Shown here: in pieces, positions 8,953 to 18,043 of the stretch
Numbering within the stretch: position 1 is the first letter of the stretch
Layout of the letters: each line of letters opens with the position of its first letter
NCBI GenBank assembly: GCA_031268195.1
Contig: JAIRXQ010000078.1
Location: 1 to 46,421, forward strand
DNA: 46,421 nucleotides
Origin: Azoarcus sp.
GTDB lineage: Bacteria; Pseudomonadota; Gammaproteobacteria; Burkholderiales; Rhodocyclaceae
Direction: 5' to 3'
Position numbers and translations under genes: made by a program
The notes under the pieces: generated by a model
Told to the model about the DNA's origin: nothing
The model's database searches: none
Seen by the model: the letters and a program-made list of their open reading frames with translations, nothing else

Positions 8953-9567
8953 ATGTCCGGCACGCTTTTCACCGTCTCCGCCCCCTCCGGCGCGGGCAAG
9001 ACCACGCTGGTACACCGTCTGCTCGAACGCGATCCCGGCCTGAAACTGTCGGTGTCCTACGCCACGCGCGCGCCGCGCCAGGGCGAAGAAAACGGGCGCG
9101 AATACCATTTCGTTTCCGCCAAACACTTCCGCGAACTCGTCGAAGCGGGCGAATTCGTGGAATGGGCCGAAGTGCACGGCAACTGCTACGGCACCTCGCG
9201 CACATGGCTTGTCGAGCAACTCGCGCAAGGCCGCGACACCCTGCTGGAAATCGACTGGCAGGGCGCGGCGCAAGTACGGGCCGCGTTTCCCGAAGCGATC
9301 AGCGTTTTCGTGCTGCCGCCCTCGCTGGAAGCGCTCGAATCCCGCCTGCGCGGACGCGGCACCGACAGCGAGGCAGTCATCGCCACCCGCTTGCGCGCCG
9401 CGCGCAACGAAATGCAGCATGTCGCGGATTTCGCCTACGTTATAATCAACGAACACTTGCCGTCGGCGGTCGATGACCTCGCGGCGATCGTGCGGGCGGC
9501 GCGCCTGCGTTACGCCAGCCAGCACAAGCGTCATCCCCGTCATTTCGAGTTCCTCGCCCAGCATTGA
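8953..9567 (+). CDS. gmk: Guanylate kinase
   Basis: A 204-aa enzyme that converts GMP to GDP with ATP. The P-loop [11 protein letters not shown] is at residues ~8-18. The GMP-binding block [20 protein letters not shown] and the lid-region sequence [18 protein letters not shown] follow. The ATG at 8953 is chosen because the family starts about five residues before the P-loop; GAGG lies about 12 bp upstream. It is followed by rpoZ and spoT in the conserved gmk-rpoZ-spoT order, linking nucleotide pools to the stringent response. Confidence 0.96.
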   Translation: MSGTLFTVSAPSGAGKTTLVHRLLERDPGLKLSVSYATRAPRQGEENGREYHFVSAKHFRELVEAGEFVEWAEVHGNCYGTSRTWLVEQLAQGRDTLLEIDWQGAAQVRAAFPEAISVFVLPPSLEALESRLRGRGTDSEAVIATRLRAARNEMQHVADFAYVIINEHLPSAVDDLAAIVRAARLRYASQHKRHPRHFEFLAQH

Positions 9568-9583
9568 AAGGATCATATCCATC

Positions 9584-9799
9584 ATGGCCCGTGTCACCAT
9601 CGAAGCCTGCCTGAAAAGAATTCCCAACCGTTTCCAATTGACGCTGGTCGGTGCATATCGCGCCCGCCAGATCACCATCGGCGGCACGCCGCAGATCGAA
9701 GTCGGCGCCACCGACCGCGACAAGCCCACCGTCATCGCGCTCAAGGAAATCGAAGCGGGCAAGGTCGGGCTGGAAATGCTCAATCGCGGTCAGGCGTAA
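9584..9799 (+). CDS. rpoZ: RNA polymerase omega subunit
   Basis: A 71-aa protein beginning [19 protein letters not shown], the proteobacterial omega signature, and continuing RARQI and [14 protein letters not shown]. It helps assemble core RNA polymerase and contributes to a ppGpp-binding site. The ribosome site GAAAGGA lies about 12 bp upstream. Only 16 bp separate it from gmk and 21 bp from spoT. Confidence 0.95.
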   Translation: MARVTIEACLKRIPNRFQLTLVGAYRARQITIGGTPQIEVGATDRDKPTVIALKEIEAGKVGLEMLNRGQA

Positions 9800-9820
9800 A
9801 GGCCGGCAAGGGGATGTCTC

Positions 9821-12154
9821 ATGGAGTCCGCCCATGCGCACCCCCCTGAAGCCGCAGCCCCTGTAGCCGCTGCATCTGGCGAAGCACCCGGCGAAGCGCC
9901 CGGCGCGTCCGGCAGCGCCGAAACCCCGGAATTCCTCGCCCGCCAGGACGACGACGGCGCGCCTTCCGAACCCGCCGACCCGCTTTTCACGCTGCTGAAG
10001 GCGAAACTCACCGCCTACCTCAAAGCCGAAGAAATCGTCCGCGTCGACTCCGCCTACCATTTCGCCGCCGAAGCACACGGCGGCCAGACACGCAAAAGCG
10101 GCGAACTGTATATCGTCCATCCGCTCGCCGTCGCCTCCATCGTCGCGGACTGGCATCTCGATTCGCAGGCGCTGTGCGCGGCGCTGCTGCACGATGTCGT
10201 CGAGGACACGTACATTTCCAAGGCCGAAATCGCGGAACGCTTCGGCCAGGCCGCCGCCGATCTCGTCGACGGCCTCTCCAAGCTGGACAAGCTCAAGTTC
10301 CGCTCACACGAAGAAGCGCAGGCGGCCAATTTCTACAAAATGCTGCTGGCGATGAGCGCCGATTTGCGCGTCATCCTCATCAAACTCGCGGATCGCCTGC
10401 ACAACATGCGCACGCTGTTCGTGATGCGCCCCGACAAACGCCGCCGCATCGCCGCCGAAACGCTGGAGATTTATGCCCCCATCGCCCGCCGCCTCGGGCT
10501 GGACGGCATCTTTCAGGAGCTGGAAGACCTCTCCTTCGTCAATAAATACCCCTGGCGGCATCGCGTGCTCGCCCGCGCCGTCGCCGCCGAGCGCGGCAAC
10601 CGCAAGAAGCTGCTTGCGCAGTTGCAGGACGGCATCGAACAACGCCTGCCGCAATGGGGCGTCGAGTGCGAGGTACAGGGGCGTGAAAAGCGCCTGTACA
10701 GCATCTATCGCAAGATGGAAGAACGTCTTGCCGAAGCGCACCGCAACAACGCCTACACCACGGGTGAAAAGCGCCGCGCCTTCTCGCACGTCTACGACAT
10801 CCACGGCTTTCGCCTCATCGTGTCCGACGTGTCCGCCTGTTACCTCGCGCTCGGCGCGCTGCACTCGATCTACCAGCCCTATCCGGGCCGCTTCAAGGAT
10901 TACATCGCCATCCCGCGCGAAAACGGCTACCGCAGCCTGCACACCACCTTGATCGGCCCCGGCGGGGTACTGGCCGAAGTGCAGATCCGCACGCGCGACA
11001 TGCACCGCATCGCAGAGTCCGGCGTCGCCGCGCACTGGCTCTACAAGGACGACGACAAGAGCATCAACGAATTGCAGCAGCAAACCCACGCCTGGCTGCA
11101 ATCCCTGCTCGATCTGCAAATGAACTCGGGCGGCGCCTCCGAATTTCTCGAACAGGTGAAGGTGAATCTGTTCCCCGGCGAAGTCTTCGTCATCTCGCCC
11201 AAGGGCCGCATCTTCACCCTGCCCAACGGCTCGACGCCGGTCGATTTCGCCTACGCCGTGCACACCGACGTCGGGCATCGCTGCGTCGGCTGCCGCATCA
11301 ATTCCGACCACCAGCCGCTCAACACCGAACTGCAAAGCGGCGATCAGGTGGAAATCATCACCTCGGCCTACCCGAGCCCCAATCCCGCATGGCTCTCCTA
11401 CGTACGCACCGGGCGGGCGCGGGCGCGGATTCGCCATTTCCTCAAGAGCAAACAGCAGGACGAAGCCATGAGCCTTGGCGAGCGCCTGCTCAATCTCGCC
11501 CTGCGCCCGCACGGCTACACCGTCGATAAAATCGCGCCCGCCGCGTGGGAACGTTTTCTGCGCGACCGGGGCGTCGCCAGCATCCGCGACATCTACGCCG
11601 ACATCGGGCTCGGCAACCGCATGCCGGTGGCGGTGACGCGCCGCCTCCTGCTCGCGCAAGAGCGCGTGGGCGGACTCACCGGCGCGCATGAAGGCACCAC
11701 GATGCCGCGCCTCAAAATCCACGGCGGCGAGGGTGGCGCCATGCACCTTGCGCGCTGCTGCCAGCCGATTCCGGGCGATCCCGTGGTCGGCGTCATCCGC
11801 CGCGGCCACGGCCTGGAAATCCACTTGCAGGATTGCTCCATCGTCACCCGCATGCGCAACAACCTCGGCCGCTGGGTCGATGCGGACTGGGAGCCGGACG
11901 AAGTACGCCTGTTCGATGTCACCATCCGCATCCAGTGCAAACCCGGCCACGGCATGCTGGTACGCATCGCCAACGCCATCGCCGCCGACGACTGCAACAT
12001 CCAGAGCGCCGTGATGGATCAGGGCGAAGCACCCTACGTCAATTTGCTCATGACCTTGCAGGTGCACGACCGCCTGCATCTGGCAAAAGTGATGCGCAAG
12101 GTCAGGGTGGTGCCGGAAGTGGTGAAAATTGCGCGGGTGAGGCCGGGAGGCTGA
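9821..12154 (+). CDS. spoT: Bifunctional (p)ppGpp synthetase/hydrolase
   Basis: A 777-aa RelA/SpoT homologue, with an Ala/Pro-rich extension over the first ~50 residues. The hydrolase HD domain is intact: HPLAVASIVADW, LLHDVVEDT and LADRLHNMRTL (about 95-205). The synthetase domain contains YDIHGFRLIV and RFKDYIAIPRENGYRSLHT; the RFKD sequence is the RxKD form found in bifunctional enzymes rather than the ExDD form of monofunctional RelA. A TGS domain (FPGEVFVISPKGRIFTLP), a CC-containing zinc-finger region (HLARCCQPIPGDPVVG) and a C-terminal ACT domain (FDVTIRIQCKPGHGMLVRI) follow. The start has AAGGGGA 8-14 bp upstream. It is the third gene of gmk-rpoZ-spoT. Confidence 0.95.
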   Translation: MESAHAHPPEAAAPVAAASGEAPGEAPGASGSAETPEFLARQDDDGAPSEPADPLFTLLKAKLTAYLKAEEIVRVDSAYHFAAEAHGGQTRKSGELYIVHPLAVASIVADWHLDSQALCAALLHDVVEDTYISKAEIAERFGQAAADLVDGLSKLDKLKFRSHEEAQAANFYKMLLAMSADLRVILIKLADRLHNMRTLFVMRPDKRRRIAAETLEIYAPIARRLGLDGIFQELEDLSFVNKYPWRHRVLARAVAAERGNRKKLLAQLQDGIEQRLPQWGVECEVQGREKRLYSIYRKMEERLAEAHRNNAYTTGEKRRAFSHVYDIHGFRLIVSDVSACYLALGALHSIYQPYPGRFKDYIAIPRENGYRSLHTTLIGPGGVLAEVQIRTRDMHRIAESGVAAHWLYKDDDKSINELQQQTHAWLQSLLDLQMNSGGASEFLEQVKVNLFPGEVFVISPKGRIFTLPNGSTPVDFAYAVHTDVGHRCVGCRINSDHQPLNTELQSGDQVEIITSAYPSPNPAWLSYVRTGRARARIRHFLKSKQQDEAMSLGERLLNLALRPHGYTVDKIAPAAWERFLRDRGVASIRDIYADIGLGNRMPVAVTRRLLLAQERVGGLTGAHEGTTMPRLKIHGGEGGAMHLARCCQPIPGDPVVGVIRRGHGLEIHLQDCSIVTRMRNNLGRWVDADWEPDEVRLFDVTIRIQCKPGHGMLVRIANAIAADDCNIQSAVMDQGEAPYVNLLMTLQVHDRLHLAKVMRKVRVVPEVVKIARVRPGG

Positions 12155-12222
12155 GCCCCCCCCGTGCCTGCCGGGCCGCGTAAATGATTCGGCATCCTTA
12201 TCCGACATTTGCCGCCCGCCCC

Positions 12223-12251
12223 TCGAACCGGCGGGCACAACCCGGTAAAAT
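12223..12251 (+). promoter_or_regulatory. Weak sigma70-like promoter candidate upstream of glyQ
   Basis: TCGAAC at 12223-12228 and TAAAAT at 12246-12251 are separated by 17 bp, 40 bp before the glyQ start. The spoT stop is 137 bp upstream of glyQ, so an independent promoter is reasonable. The -35 match is only four of six, so this is tentative. Confidence 0.3.
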
Positions 12252-12290
12252 CCGCGCTTCCCACATTCGATCAACCCCGCGCCCGCAACC

Positions 12291-13223
12291 ATGCCCAACG
12301 CAAAACCGAGCTTTCAGGAAATCATCCTCACCCTCCAGCAGTTCTGGAGCCGCCAGGGCTGCGCCCTGCTGCAACCCTATGACATGGAAGTCGGCGCGGG
12401 CACCAGCCACACCGCCACCTTCCTGCGCGCCATCGGGCCGGAGCCGTGGAAGGCCGCCTACGTGCAGCCGTCACGCCGCCCCAAGGACGGGCGCTACGGC
12501 GAGAACCCCAACCGGATGCAGCATTACTACCAATATCAGGTGGTGCTCAAACCCGCCCCGGCCAACATTCTTGAGCTGTACCTCGGTTCGCTCGAAGCCC
12601 TCGGCTTCGAGCTCAAGAAAAACGATGTGCGTTTCGTCGAGGACGACTGGGAAAATCCCACGCTCGGCGCGTGGGGCCTGGGTTGGGAAGTGTGGATGAA
12701 CGGCATGGAAGTCACGCAATTCACCTACTTTCAGCAAGTCGGCGGCATCGACTGCAAACCGATCACCGGCGAGATCACCTACGGACTGGAACGGCTGGCG
12801 ATGTACCTGCAAGGCGTGGAAAACGTCTATGACCTCGTGTGGACGGACGGGCTCACCTACGGCGATGTCTATCACCAGAACGAAGTCGAGCAATCCGCCT
12901 ACAACTTCGAGCATTCCGACGTCGAATTTCTTTTCAAAGCGTTCGATGCCTTCGAGAAAGAGGCCAAAATCCTGATGGCCGCGCAACTGGCGCTCCCCGC
13001 CTACGAACAGGTGCTGAAAGCCGCGCACACCTTCAACCTGCTCGATGCGCGCGGCGCAATCTCCGTCACCGAGCGCGCCGCCTACATCGGCCGCATCCGC
13101 CACCTTGCGCGCAGCGTCGCGCAAAGCTACCTCGATGCCCGCGCCCGCCTCGGATTCCCGATGGCGCAAAAGGAGCGCGCCCAAGAAGTGCTGGCGCAAC
13201 GGGCGGCAAAGCAGGCGGCGTAA
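12291..13223 (+). CDS. glyQ: Glycyl-tRNA synthetase alpha subunit
   Basis: A 310-aa subunit of the heterotetrameric bacterial glycyl-tRNA synthetase; it carries the aminoacylation site. The family blocks are [48 protein letters not shown] and [14 protein letters not shown]. It is full length with an ordinary C-terminus ([18 protein letters not shown]). The partner beta subunit gene starts 160 bp downstream, with a strong hairpin between them. The window also carries a tRNA-Gly gene at 22393-22467, one of its likely substrates. Confidence 0.97.
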   Translation: MPNAKPSFQEIILTLQQFWSRQGCALLQPYDMEVGAGTSHTATFLRAIGPEPWKAAYVQPSRRPKDGRYGENPNRMQHYYQYQVVLKPAPANILELYLGSLEALGFELKKNDVRFVEDDWENPTLGAWGLGWEVWMNGMEVTQFTYFQQVGGIDCKPITGEITYGLERLAMYLQGVENVYDLVWTDGLTYGDVYHQNEVEQSAYNFEHSDVEFLFKAFDAFEKEAKILMAAQLALPAYEQVLKAAHTFNLLDARGAISVTERAAYIGRIRHLARSVAQSYLDARARLGFPMAQKERAQEVLAQRAAKQAA

Positions 13224-13240
13224 ACCGGACCGCCATCGAA

Positions 13241-13265
13241 GCGCGCCGCCGCCGAGGCGGCGCGC
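13241..13265 (+). other. Perfect GC hairpin between glyQ and glyS
   Basis: GCGCGCCGCC (13241-13250) and GGCGGCGCGC (13256-13265) form a perfect 10-bp stem with a 5-nt loop, 17 bp after the glyQ stop. There is no T-run on either side, so it is not a canonical intrinsic terminator. It could attenuate readthrough, stabilise the glyQ 3' end, or simply be a GC-rich coincidence. Confidence 0.5.
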
Positions 13266-13383
13266 ATCATGATGCGCCAGATGCGATCAGCTCAGCGCCC
13301 GTTCGAGCATCGCCAACGAAATGGGCAATACCAGTAGATGCCAGAACCGATAAAATGCGGACCAGCCTTTCACACTATTCAAC

Positions 13384-15522
13384 ATGACTTCTGAAAACCT
13401 GCTGCTGGAAATTTTCGTCGAAGAACTGCCGCCCAGGGCGTTGAAGAATCTGGGTGAAGCCTTCGCCTCGGCACTGGCCGCCTCGCTCGCGCGCGACGGA
13501 CTGGCTGGCGCCGATGCCCTCGTCACCGCTTATGCCACGCCGCGCCGCCTGGCGGTACACGTCACGAACGTGCTCGCTGCCGCGGCCGACAAGCCCGTGA
13601 CGCAGAAGCTGATGCCCGTTTCGGTCGGGCTGGACGCGGCGGGGAATGCCACGCCCGCGCTGTTGAAAAAACTCGCCGCGCTGGGCGCGGAAGCCAGCGC
13701 GGTCGCCGGACTGCGGCGCGAGGGAGAGGGCAAGGCGGAAACGCTCTATCTCGACAGCATCGCCCGGGGCGCGACGCTGGCGGCAGGTCTACAGACGGCG
13801 CTGGAAGCGGCGCTCGCGGCACTGCCGATTCCGAAAGTGATGAGCTACCAGTTGGCCGACGGCTGGACGAGCGTCCATTTCGTGCGCCCGGCGCACGCGC
13901 TCGTTGCTCTGCACGGCGCGCAAGTGGTGCCGGTGGCCGTGCTCGGCTTGACGGCGGGCAACGCGACGCACGGGCATCGCTTCGAGGCGAGCGCCGATCC
14001 TGTTCTCATCGCGCACGCCGACGCGTACGCCAAAACCTTGTTCGAGCAGGGCGCGGTGATCGCATCGTTTGCCGAGCGCCGCACCGAGATCGCGCGTCAG
14101 TTGGCCGCCGCCGCGCAAAAGGCCGGGGCGGATTTGCATCCGATCGAGGATGAAGCGTTGCTGGACGAAGTGACCGCGCTGGTGGAGCGGCCCAATGTGC
14201 TGATTGGCCAATTCGAGCCGGAATTCCTCGCCGTGCCGCAGGAATGCCTGATTCTGACGATGAAGGCGAACCAGAAGTATTTCCCGCTGCTGGATGCGGG
14301 CGGCAAGCTGGCGAATCGATTCCTCGTGGTCAGCAATCTCACCCCGGGCGACCCGAGCGCCATCATCGGGGGCAACGAACGCGTGGTGCGGCCAAGGCTG
14401 GCCGATGCCAAATTCTTTTTCGACCAGGATCGCAAAAAAACACTGGAATCGCGCCTGCCGCTGCTGGCGAAAGTGGTTTATCACAACAAACTCGGCAGCC
14501 AGGGCCAGCGTAGCGAACGGGTGGTGACCATTGTCAACGCCATTGTCAACGCTATTGCCCGCGCCATTGCGGAGCAGCCCGGCGGCAGCGAATCGGCCCG
14601 TCAGGCAGCATCCGCCGCGCGGCTCGCCAAAGCCGATCTCCTGACCGACATGGTCGGCGAATTCCCCGAACTGCAAGGCACGATGGGGCGCTACTACGCG
14701 CTAAACGACGGTTTGGCGCCGGAAGTGGCTGATGCCATCGAAGATCACTACAAACCGCGTTTCGCGGGCGACGCGCTGCCGCGCGGCAAGGCAGGCATCG
14801 TGGTGGCGCTGGCCGACAAGCTGGAGACGCTCGCCGGGATGTTCGGCATCGGGCAAGCGCCCACGGGCGACAAAGACCCGTTCTCGCTGCGGCGGCACGC
14901 AATCGGCGTCATTCGCATGCTGATGGAAAGCGATCTGGATCTGGCGCTGGACGAGGCCATCGCCGCCGCCAACGCCGCTTTTACGGCGATCGACGGATTC
15001 ACGCCCGCGGGCGTGCCATTGCGCGATTTCATCTACGAGCGCCTGGTGGGACTCTTGCGCGAACAGGGCTACACCGCGCACGAAATCGATGCCGTCGTCA
15101 GCCTCCAGCCGCAACACCTCGATGAAATTCCCAGGCGCCTCGCCGCGGTACGCGCTTTCTCCGCGCTGCCGCAGGCCGAAGCGCTCGCCGCCGCGAACAA
15201 GCGCGTCGGCAATATCCTCAAGAAAACCACTGGCGACGCGGGCGATGTGATCGATGCCGCGCTGTTGCGGGAAGACGCTGAACAGGCGCTTGCTCGCGCC
15301 CTCGACGACATTGCGCCCAGGGCCGATGCCGCATTTGGCGCGGGCGACTACACCGCCTCGCTCAAAACCCTGGCCGCCCTGCGCGCGCCGGTCGACGAAT
15401 TCTTCGACAAAGTGATGGTCAACGCCGAGGAAGCGGCCCTGCGCGCCAACCGGCTGGCGCTGCTAAAGCGCCTGCGCAGCGCAATGAACCGCGTTGCCGA
15501 CCTCTCGAAGCTATCGGGTTGA
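13384..15522 (+). CDS. glyS: Glycyl-tRNA synthetase beta subunit
   Basis: A 712-aa beta subunit that binds tRNA-Gly. Blocks include LLLEIFVEELPPRALKNL at the start, VRPAHALVALHG, GHRFEA, PQECLILTMKANQKYFPL, NLTPGDPSAIIGGNERVVRPRLADAKFF and LTDMVGEFPELQGTMGRYYA, plus the HD-like and anticodon-binding C-terminal half (DPFSLRRHAIGVIRML). An in-frame repeat IVNA-IVNA-IARA, encoded by 12-bp tandem units at 14530-14565, sits in a variable region and adds a little length. The reading frame is intact. Confidence 0.97.
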   Translation: MTSENLLLEIFVEELPPRALKNLGEAFASALAASLARDGLAGADALVTAYATPRRLAVHVTNVLAAAADKPVTQKLMPVSVGLDAAGNATPALLKKLAALGAEASAVAGLRREGEGKAETLYLDSIARGATLAAGLQTALEAALAALPIPKVMSYQLADGWTSVHFVRPAHALVALHGAQVVPVAVLGLTAGNATHGHRFEASADPVLIAHADAYAKTLFEQGAVIASFAERRTEIARQLAAAAQKAGADLHPIEDEALLDEVTALVERPNVLIGQFEPEFLAVPQECLILTMKANQKYFPLLDAGGKLANRFLVVSNLTPGDPSAIIGGNERVVRPRLADAKFFFDQDRKKTLESRLPLLAKVVYHNKLGSQGQRSERVVTIVNAIVNAIARAIAEQPGGSESARQAASAARLAKADLLTDMVGEFPELQGTMGRYYALNDGLAPEVADAIEDHYKPRFAGDALPRGKAGIVVALADKLETLAGMFGIGQAPTGDKDPFSLRRHAIGVIRMLMESDLDLALDEAIAAANAAFTAIDGFTPAGVPLRDFIYERLVGLLREQGYTAHEIDAVVSLQPQHLDEIPRRLAAVRAFSALPQAEALAAANKRVGNILKKTTGDAGDVIDAALLREDAEQALARALDDIAPRADAAFGAGDYTASLKTLAALRAPVDEFFDKVMVNAEEAALRANRLALLKRLRSAMNRVADLSKLSG

Positions 15523-15547
15523 CCCGGCACATCGAGGCGAAAAAACC

Positions 15548-16081
15548 ATGAACCTCATCATTCTCGACCGCGACGGCGTCATCAACTACGACTCCGAACA
15601 GTTCATCAAATCGCCCGACGAATGGCGGCCGATTCCCGGCTCGCTCGAAGCCATCGCGCTGCTCAACCGCTGGGGCTGGCGCGTGGTGGTGGCCTCCAAC
15701 CAGTCGGGCGTCGGGCGCGGGCTGTTCGACATGGACACCCTGAACGCCATCCACGACAAGATGGTGAAAGCTTTGGCGCAAGTGGGCGGACGGCTCGATG
15801 CCATTTTCTTCTGTCCGCACCCGGCGGATTCCACCTGCAATTGCCGCAAACCCAAGCCGGGGATGCTCATCGAAATCGGCGAACGCTTCAATGCCGACCT
15901 GCAAGGCGTGCCGGTGGTCGGAGACAGCCTGCGCGACCTGCAAGCGGGCGTGGCCGTCGGCGGGCTGCCGTATCTGGTGCTGACCGGCAAAGGGCAAAAG
16001 ACACGCGACGACCCGCAACGGCCCAAGCAGACGGTGATTTGCGACGATCTCGCCGCAGTCGCGGCGCAGCTGACCGCCTGA
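15548..16081 (+). CDS. gmhB: D-glycero-beta-D-manno-heptose 1,7-bisphosphate 7-phosphatase
   Basis: A 177-aa HAD-family phosphatase of the ADP-heptose pathway. The nucleophile motif LDRDGVIN is at residues ~5-12, ASNQSG is HAD motif II, and the zinc-binding loop CPHPADSTCNCRKPKPG carries the Cys/His ligands typical of GmhB. VVGDSLRDLQ gives the acidic motif near residue 122. The ATG at 15548 is used because homology begins there. It supplies heptose-1-phosphate for rfaE-type adenylylation; rfaE1 and hldD of the same pathway lie at 39043-41018. It sits between glyS and plsC, with plsC starting 7 bp after it. Confidence 0.95.
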   Translation: MNLIILDRDGVINYDSEQFIKSPDEWRPIPGSLEAIALLNRWGWRVVVASNQSGVGRGLFDMDTLNAIHDKMVKALAQVGGRLDAIFFCPHPADSTCNCRKPKPGMLIEIGERFNADLQGVPVVGDSLRDLQAGVAVGGLPYLVLTGKGQKTRDDPQRPKQTVICDDLAAVAAQLTA

Positions 16082-16088
16082 TGCCGCC

Positions 16089-16847
16089 ATGATTTACGTG
16101 CGCTCGTTCATGTTCCTCATCGCCGCCTCGTTGATCACGGGTTTTTACGGCATTCTGGGCCTCTGCAGCCTGTGCATCGGCGCAAAACCGCTCACCCGCC
16201 ACCGCTGGGTCACCAGCTGGGTGCCGGCGATGATGTGGGCGGTGCGGCATCTGCTCAACATCGAGTACCGCGTCATCGGGCGCGAGAACCTTCCTCCCGG
16301 CCCGGCAGTGATCGTCTCCAAGCACCAGTCGGCGTGGGAAACCATCGGTTTGCAGATGATCTTTCCGCCGCTGGCGTTCATCCTCAAGCGCGAATTGCTG
16401 TGGATTCCCTTCCTGGGCTGGGCGCTGGCGAGCATTCGCTCCATCGCTATCGACCGCAAGGCAGGCAAGGACGCGCTCTCGCAAGTGCTCGAACAGGGGC
16501 GCGAGCGCCTGAAAGAAGGTCTGTGGGTCGCGGTGTTCCCGGAAGGCACGCGCACGCCGCCGGGCGCGCGCGGGCGCTACAAGCCGGGCGGCGCCTTCCT
16601 CGCCAAGCGCGCGGGCGTGCCGGTGGTGCCGGTGGCGCACAACGCAGGTGAATTCTGGCGGCGGCAAGCCTTTTTGAAATACCCTGGCGAAATCACGGTC
16701 AGCATCGGCCCTGCCATCGGCGTCAAAGGCATCAAGGTCGAGGAAATCAACCGGCGCTCGAAAGAATGGATCGAAAACGAGATGACGCGCCTTTTTCCGC
16801 ATCATTTCCGCGCCGGGGAAAACGCGCAGGACAGCGAGGCAGCCTGA
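16089..16847 (+). CDS. plsC: 1-acyl-sn-glycerol-3-phosphate acyltransferase (PlsC family)
   Basis: A 252-aa membrane-associated acyltransferase making phosphatidic acid from lysophosphatidate. A hydrophobic segment spans residues ~3-32. The catalytic box is KHQSAWE (near residue 78), an HX4E version of the usual HX4D. Further boxes are the glycerol-phosphate-binding VFPEGTRTPPG near 155 and VPVVPVAHNAG near 178. It lies directly after gmhB and ends just before a convergent transporter gene. Other lysophospholipid acyltransferases share this domain, so the exact acyl acceptor is inferred. Confidence 0.9.
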   Translation: MIYVRSFMFLIAASLITGFYGILGLCSLCIGAKPLTRHRWVTSWVPAMMWAVRHLLNIEYRVIGRENLPPGPAVIVSKHQSAWETIGLQMIFPPLAFILKRELLWIPFLGWALASIRSIAIDRKAGKDALSQVLEQGRERLKEGLWVAVFPEGTRTPPGARGRYKPGGAFLAKRAGVPVVPVAHNAGEFWRRQAFLKYPGEITVSIGPAIGVKGIKVEEINRRSKEWIENEMTRLFPHHFRAGENAQDSEAA

Positions 16848-16859
16848 CGGCAGGCCCGT

Positions 16860-17780
16860 TCAGCCCCTCTTTTTCTGGCGCGACACCACCCACACACCGC
16901 CAATCACCAAGACCGCCCCCCAGAACTGATTCCAGCCAAACGGCTCATCGAGGATCATCCAGCCGAGCGCAATCGTGATGACCGGCCCCATCGTGCTGGT
17001 CATCGACACCGGCCCCGCGCCGATGCGCCGGATGGCTTCCGACACCATCCACACCGGCGCGACCGTCGATACCGCCACCATCACCAGAATGATCGCCCAC
17101 ACCTGCCAGGGCTGCTGGTAGAGCAGATCGACGGGCCGCAGCGCCAGGAACTGCGCGACGCTGAAAAGGCACGCGAACGACGACGCCCACGCCGTCACCC
17201 TCAACGCACCGAGCCGCCCGACCACCATGCCGTTGCCGATCAAATAGAGCGCATAAGCGATCGCACCCGCAAAAACCAGCGCGCTGCCAAGCAGCACCTC
17301 GTGTCCGGCCTCGCCGCTCACACTGAAGTCGTGTCCGACGGCGAGCGCGATGCCCGCGTAGCACAGCGCCAGGGCCGCGACCGTTTTCGCGGTAAGCGGC
17401 TTCTTGAGGAACAGCGCGGAGATCACGATGACCATCGTCGGATAGAGGAACAAAATCAACCGCTCCAGCCCGGCGGAAATATGGTTGAGTCCGAGAAAAT
17501 CGAGGTAGCTCGACAGGTAGTAGCCGGTAAAGCCGAGCCAGATCATCCACAGCCAGTCGCGCCCGCTCATCGCGCCGCGCTGCCCCTGCCGCGCGAACAG
17601 GCCGAGCAGCAAATAGCACGGCAAGGCCAACGCCATGCGCATGCCAAGCACGGTTTCAGCATCGACGCCGTAGCGATAGACGAGCTTGACGAGGATCGCC
17701 TTGAACGAAAAGCCGACGGCGCCGAGCAGAGCGAATAGAATGCCAGCTTTGTATGTCGAGGACGAAATGGAACGGCTCAA
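16860..17780 (-). CDS. EamA/DMT-superfamily transporter
   Basis: A 306-aa integral membrane protein with about ten hydrophobic segments arranged as two EamA repeats. The first repeat starts AGILFALLGAVGFSFKAILVK. The second starts near LLGSALVFAGAIAYALYLIG and ends in VAPVWMVSEAIRRIGAGP and GWMILDEPFGWNQFWGAVLVIGGV, the typical end of the second repeat. The start appears to be TTG at 17780, with GGGAG 6 bp upstream and no suitable ATG nearby. The substrate cannot be told; this family exports metabolites and amino acids. It is transcribed toward plsC and diverges from the ABC transporter. Confidence 0.87.
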   Translation of the reverse strand: MSRSISSSTYKAGILFALLGAVGFSFKAILVKLVYRYGVDAETVLGMRMALALPCYLLLGLFARQGQRGAMSGRDWLWMIWLGFTGYYLSSYLDFLGLNHISAGLERLILFLYPTMVIVISALFLKKPLTAKTVAALALCYAGIALAVGHDFSVSGEAGHEVLLGSALVFAGAIAYALYLIGNGMVVGRLGALRVTAWASSFACLFSVAQFLALRPVDLLYQQPWQVWAIILVMVAVSTVAPVWMVSEAIRRIGAGPVSMTSTMGPVITIALGWMILDEPFGWNQFWGAVLVIGGVWVVSRQKKRG

Positions 17781-18043
17781 GGTAGGCTCCCGAAGACTGA
17801 GCGCGCATGCTACAACCTTTTTGGCCTGCTCCGCCCGCGCTTCATGATGCTGCCCCGTTCCCTGCCCGATATGGGGCGCAATCCGGCTTGCGCCGCTTTT
17901 TTGCCCGCATGCGCGGCGGGGAGGTTCGCCACCCGGATTCAGGCCGTGGCCGCCTTGGGGATGCAGGCCGTGGCCGTCCTGGGGATGCGCTTTTTCCCGG
18001 CCTCCGCAAGGGCCGATAGATTCGAGGCCACAGGGCAGGCATC
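17781..18043. other. Divergent intergenic region with a 24-bp tandem repeat
   Basis: This 263-bp gap separates the EamA gene and the ABC permease gene. It contains two tandem 24-bp units, 17940-17963 and 17964-17987, each starting CAGGCCGTGGCCG and ending TGGGGATG, with two mismatches. I looked for a cobalamin riboswitch because a BtuC/FecCD gene follows, but could not assemble the conserved core or B12 box with confidence. No convincing coding potential is seen in either direction. Confidence 0.5.

Noticed and set aside
10304-12298. A 664-codon open frame on the minus strand across spoT
   Set aside because: It is a shadow of the spoT coding sequence caused by high GC third positions; its translation is low-complexity and matches no family.
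13241-13265. Intrinsic terminator between glyQ and glyS
   Set aside because: The stem is perfect but no T-run follows, so I list it only as a hairpin.
13287-13370. Possible 3' end of a membrane protein gene on the minus strand between glyQ and glyS
   Set aside because: A short hydrophobic stretch is readable, but it has no start, no motif and overlaps the glyS start.
17820-18043. Possible cobalamin riboswitch (a GCGCAATCCGGC stretch looked suggestive)
   Set aside because: I could not match the conserved core and B12 box in order. A covariance-model search would settle it.
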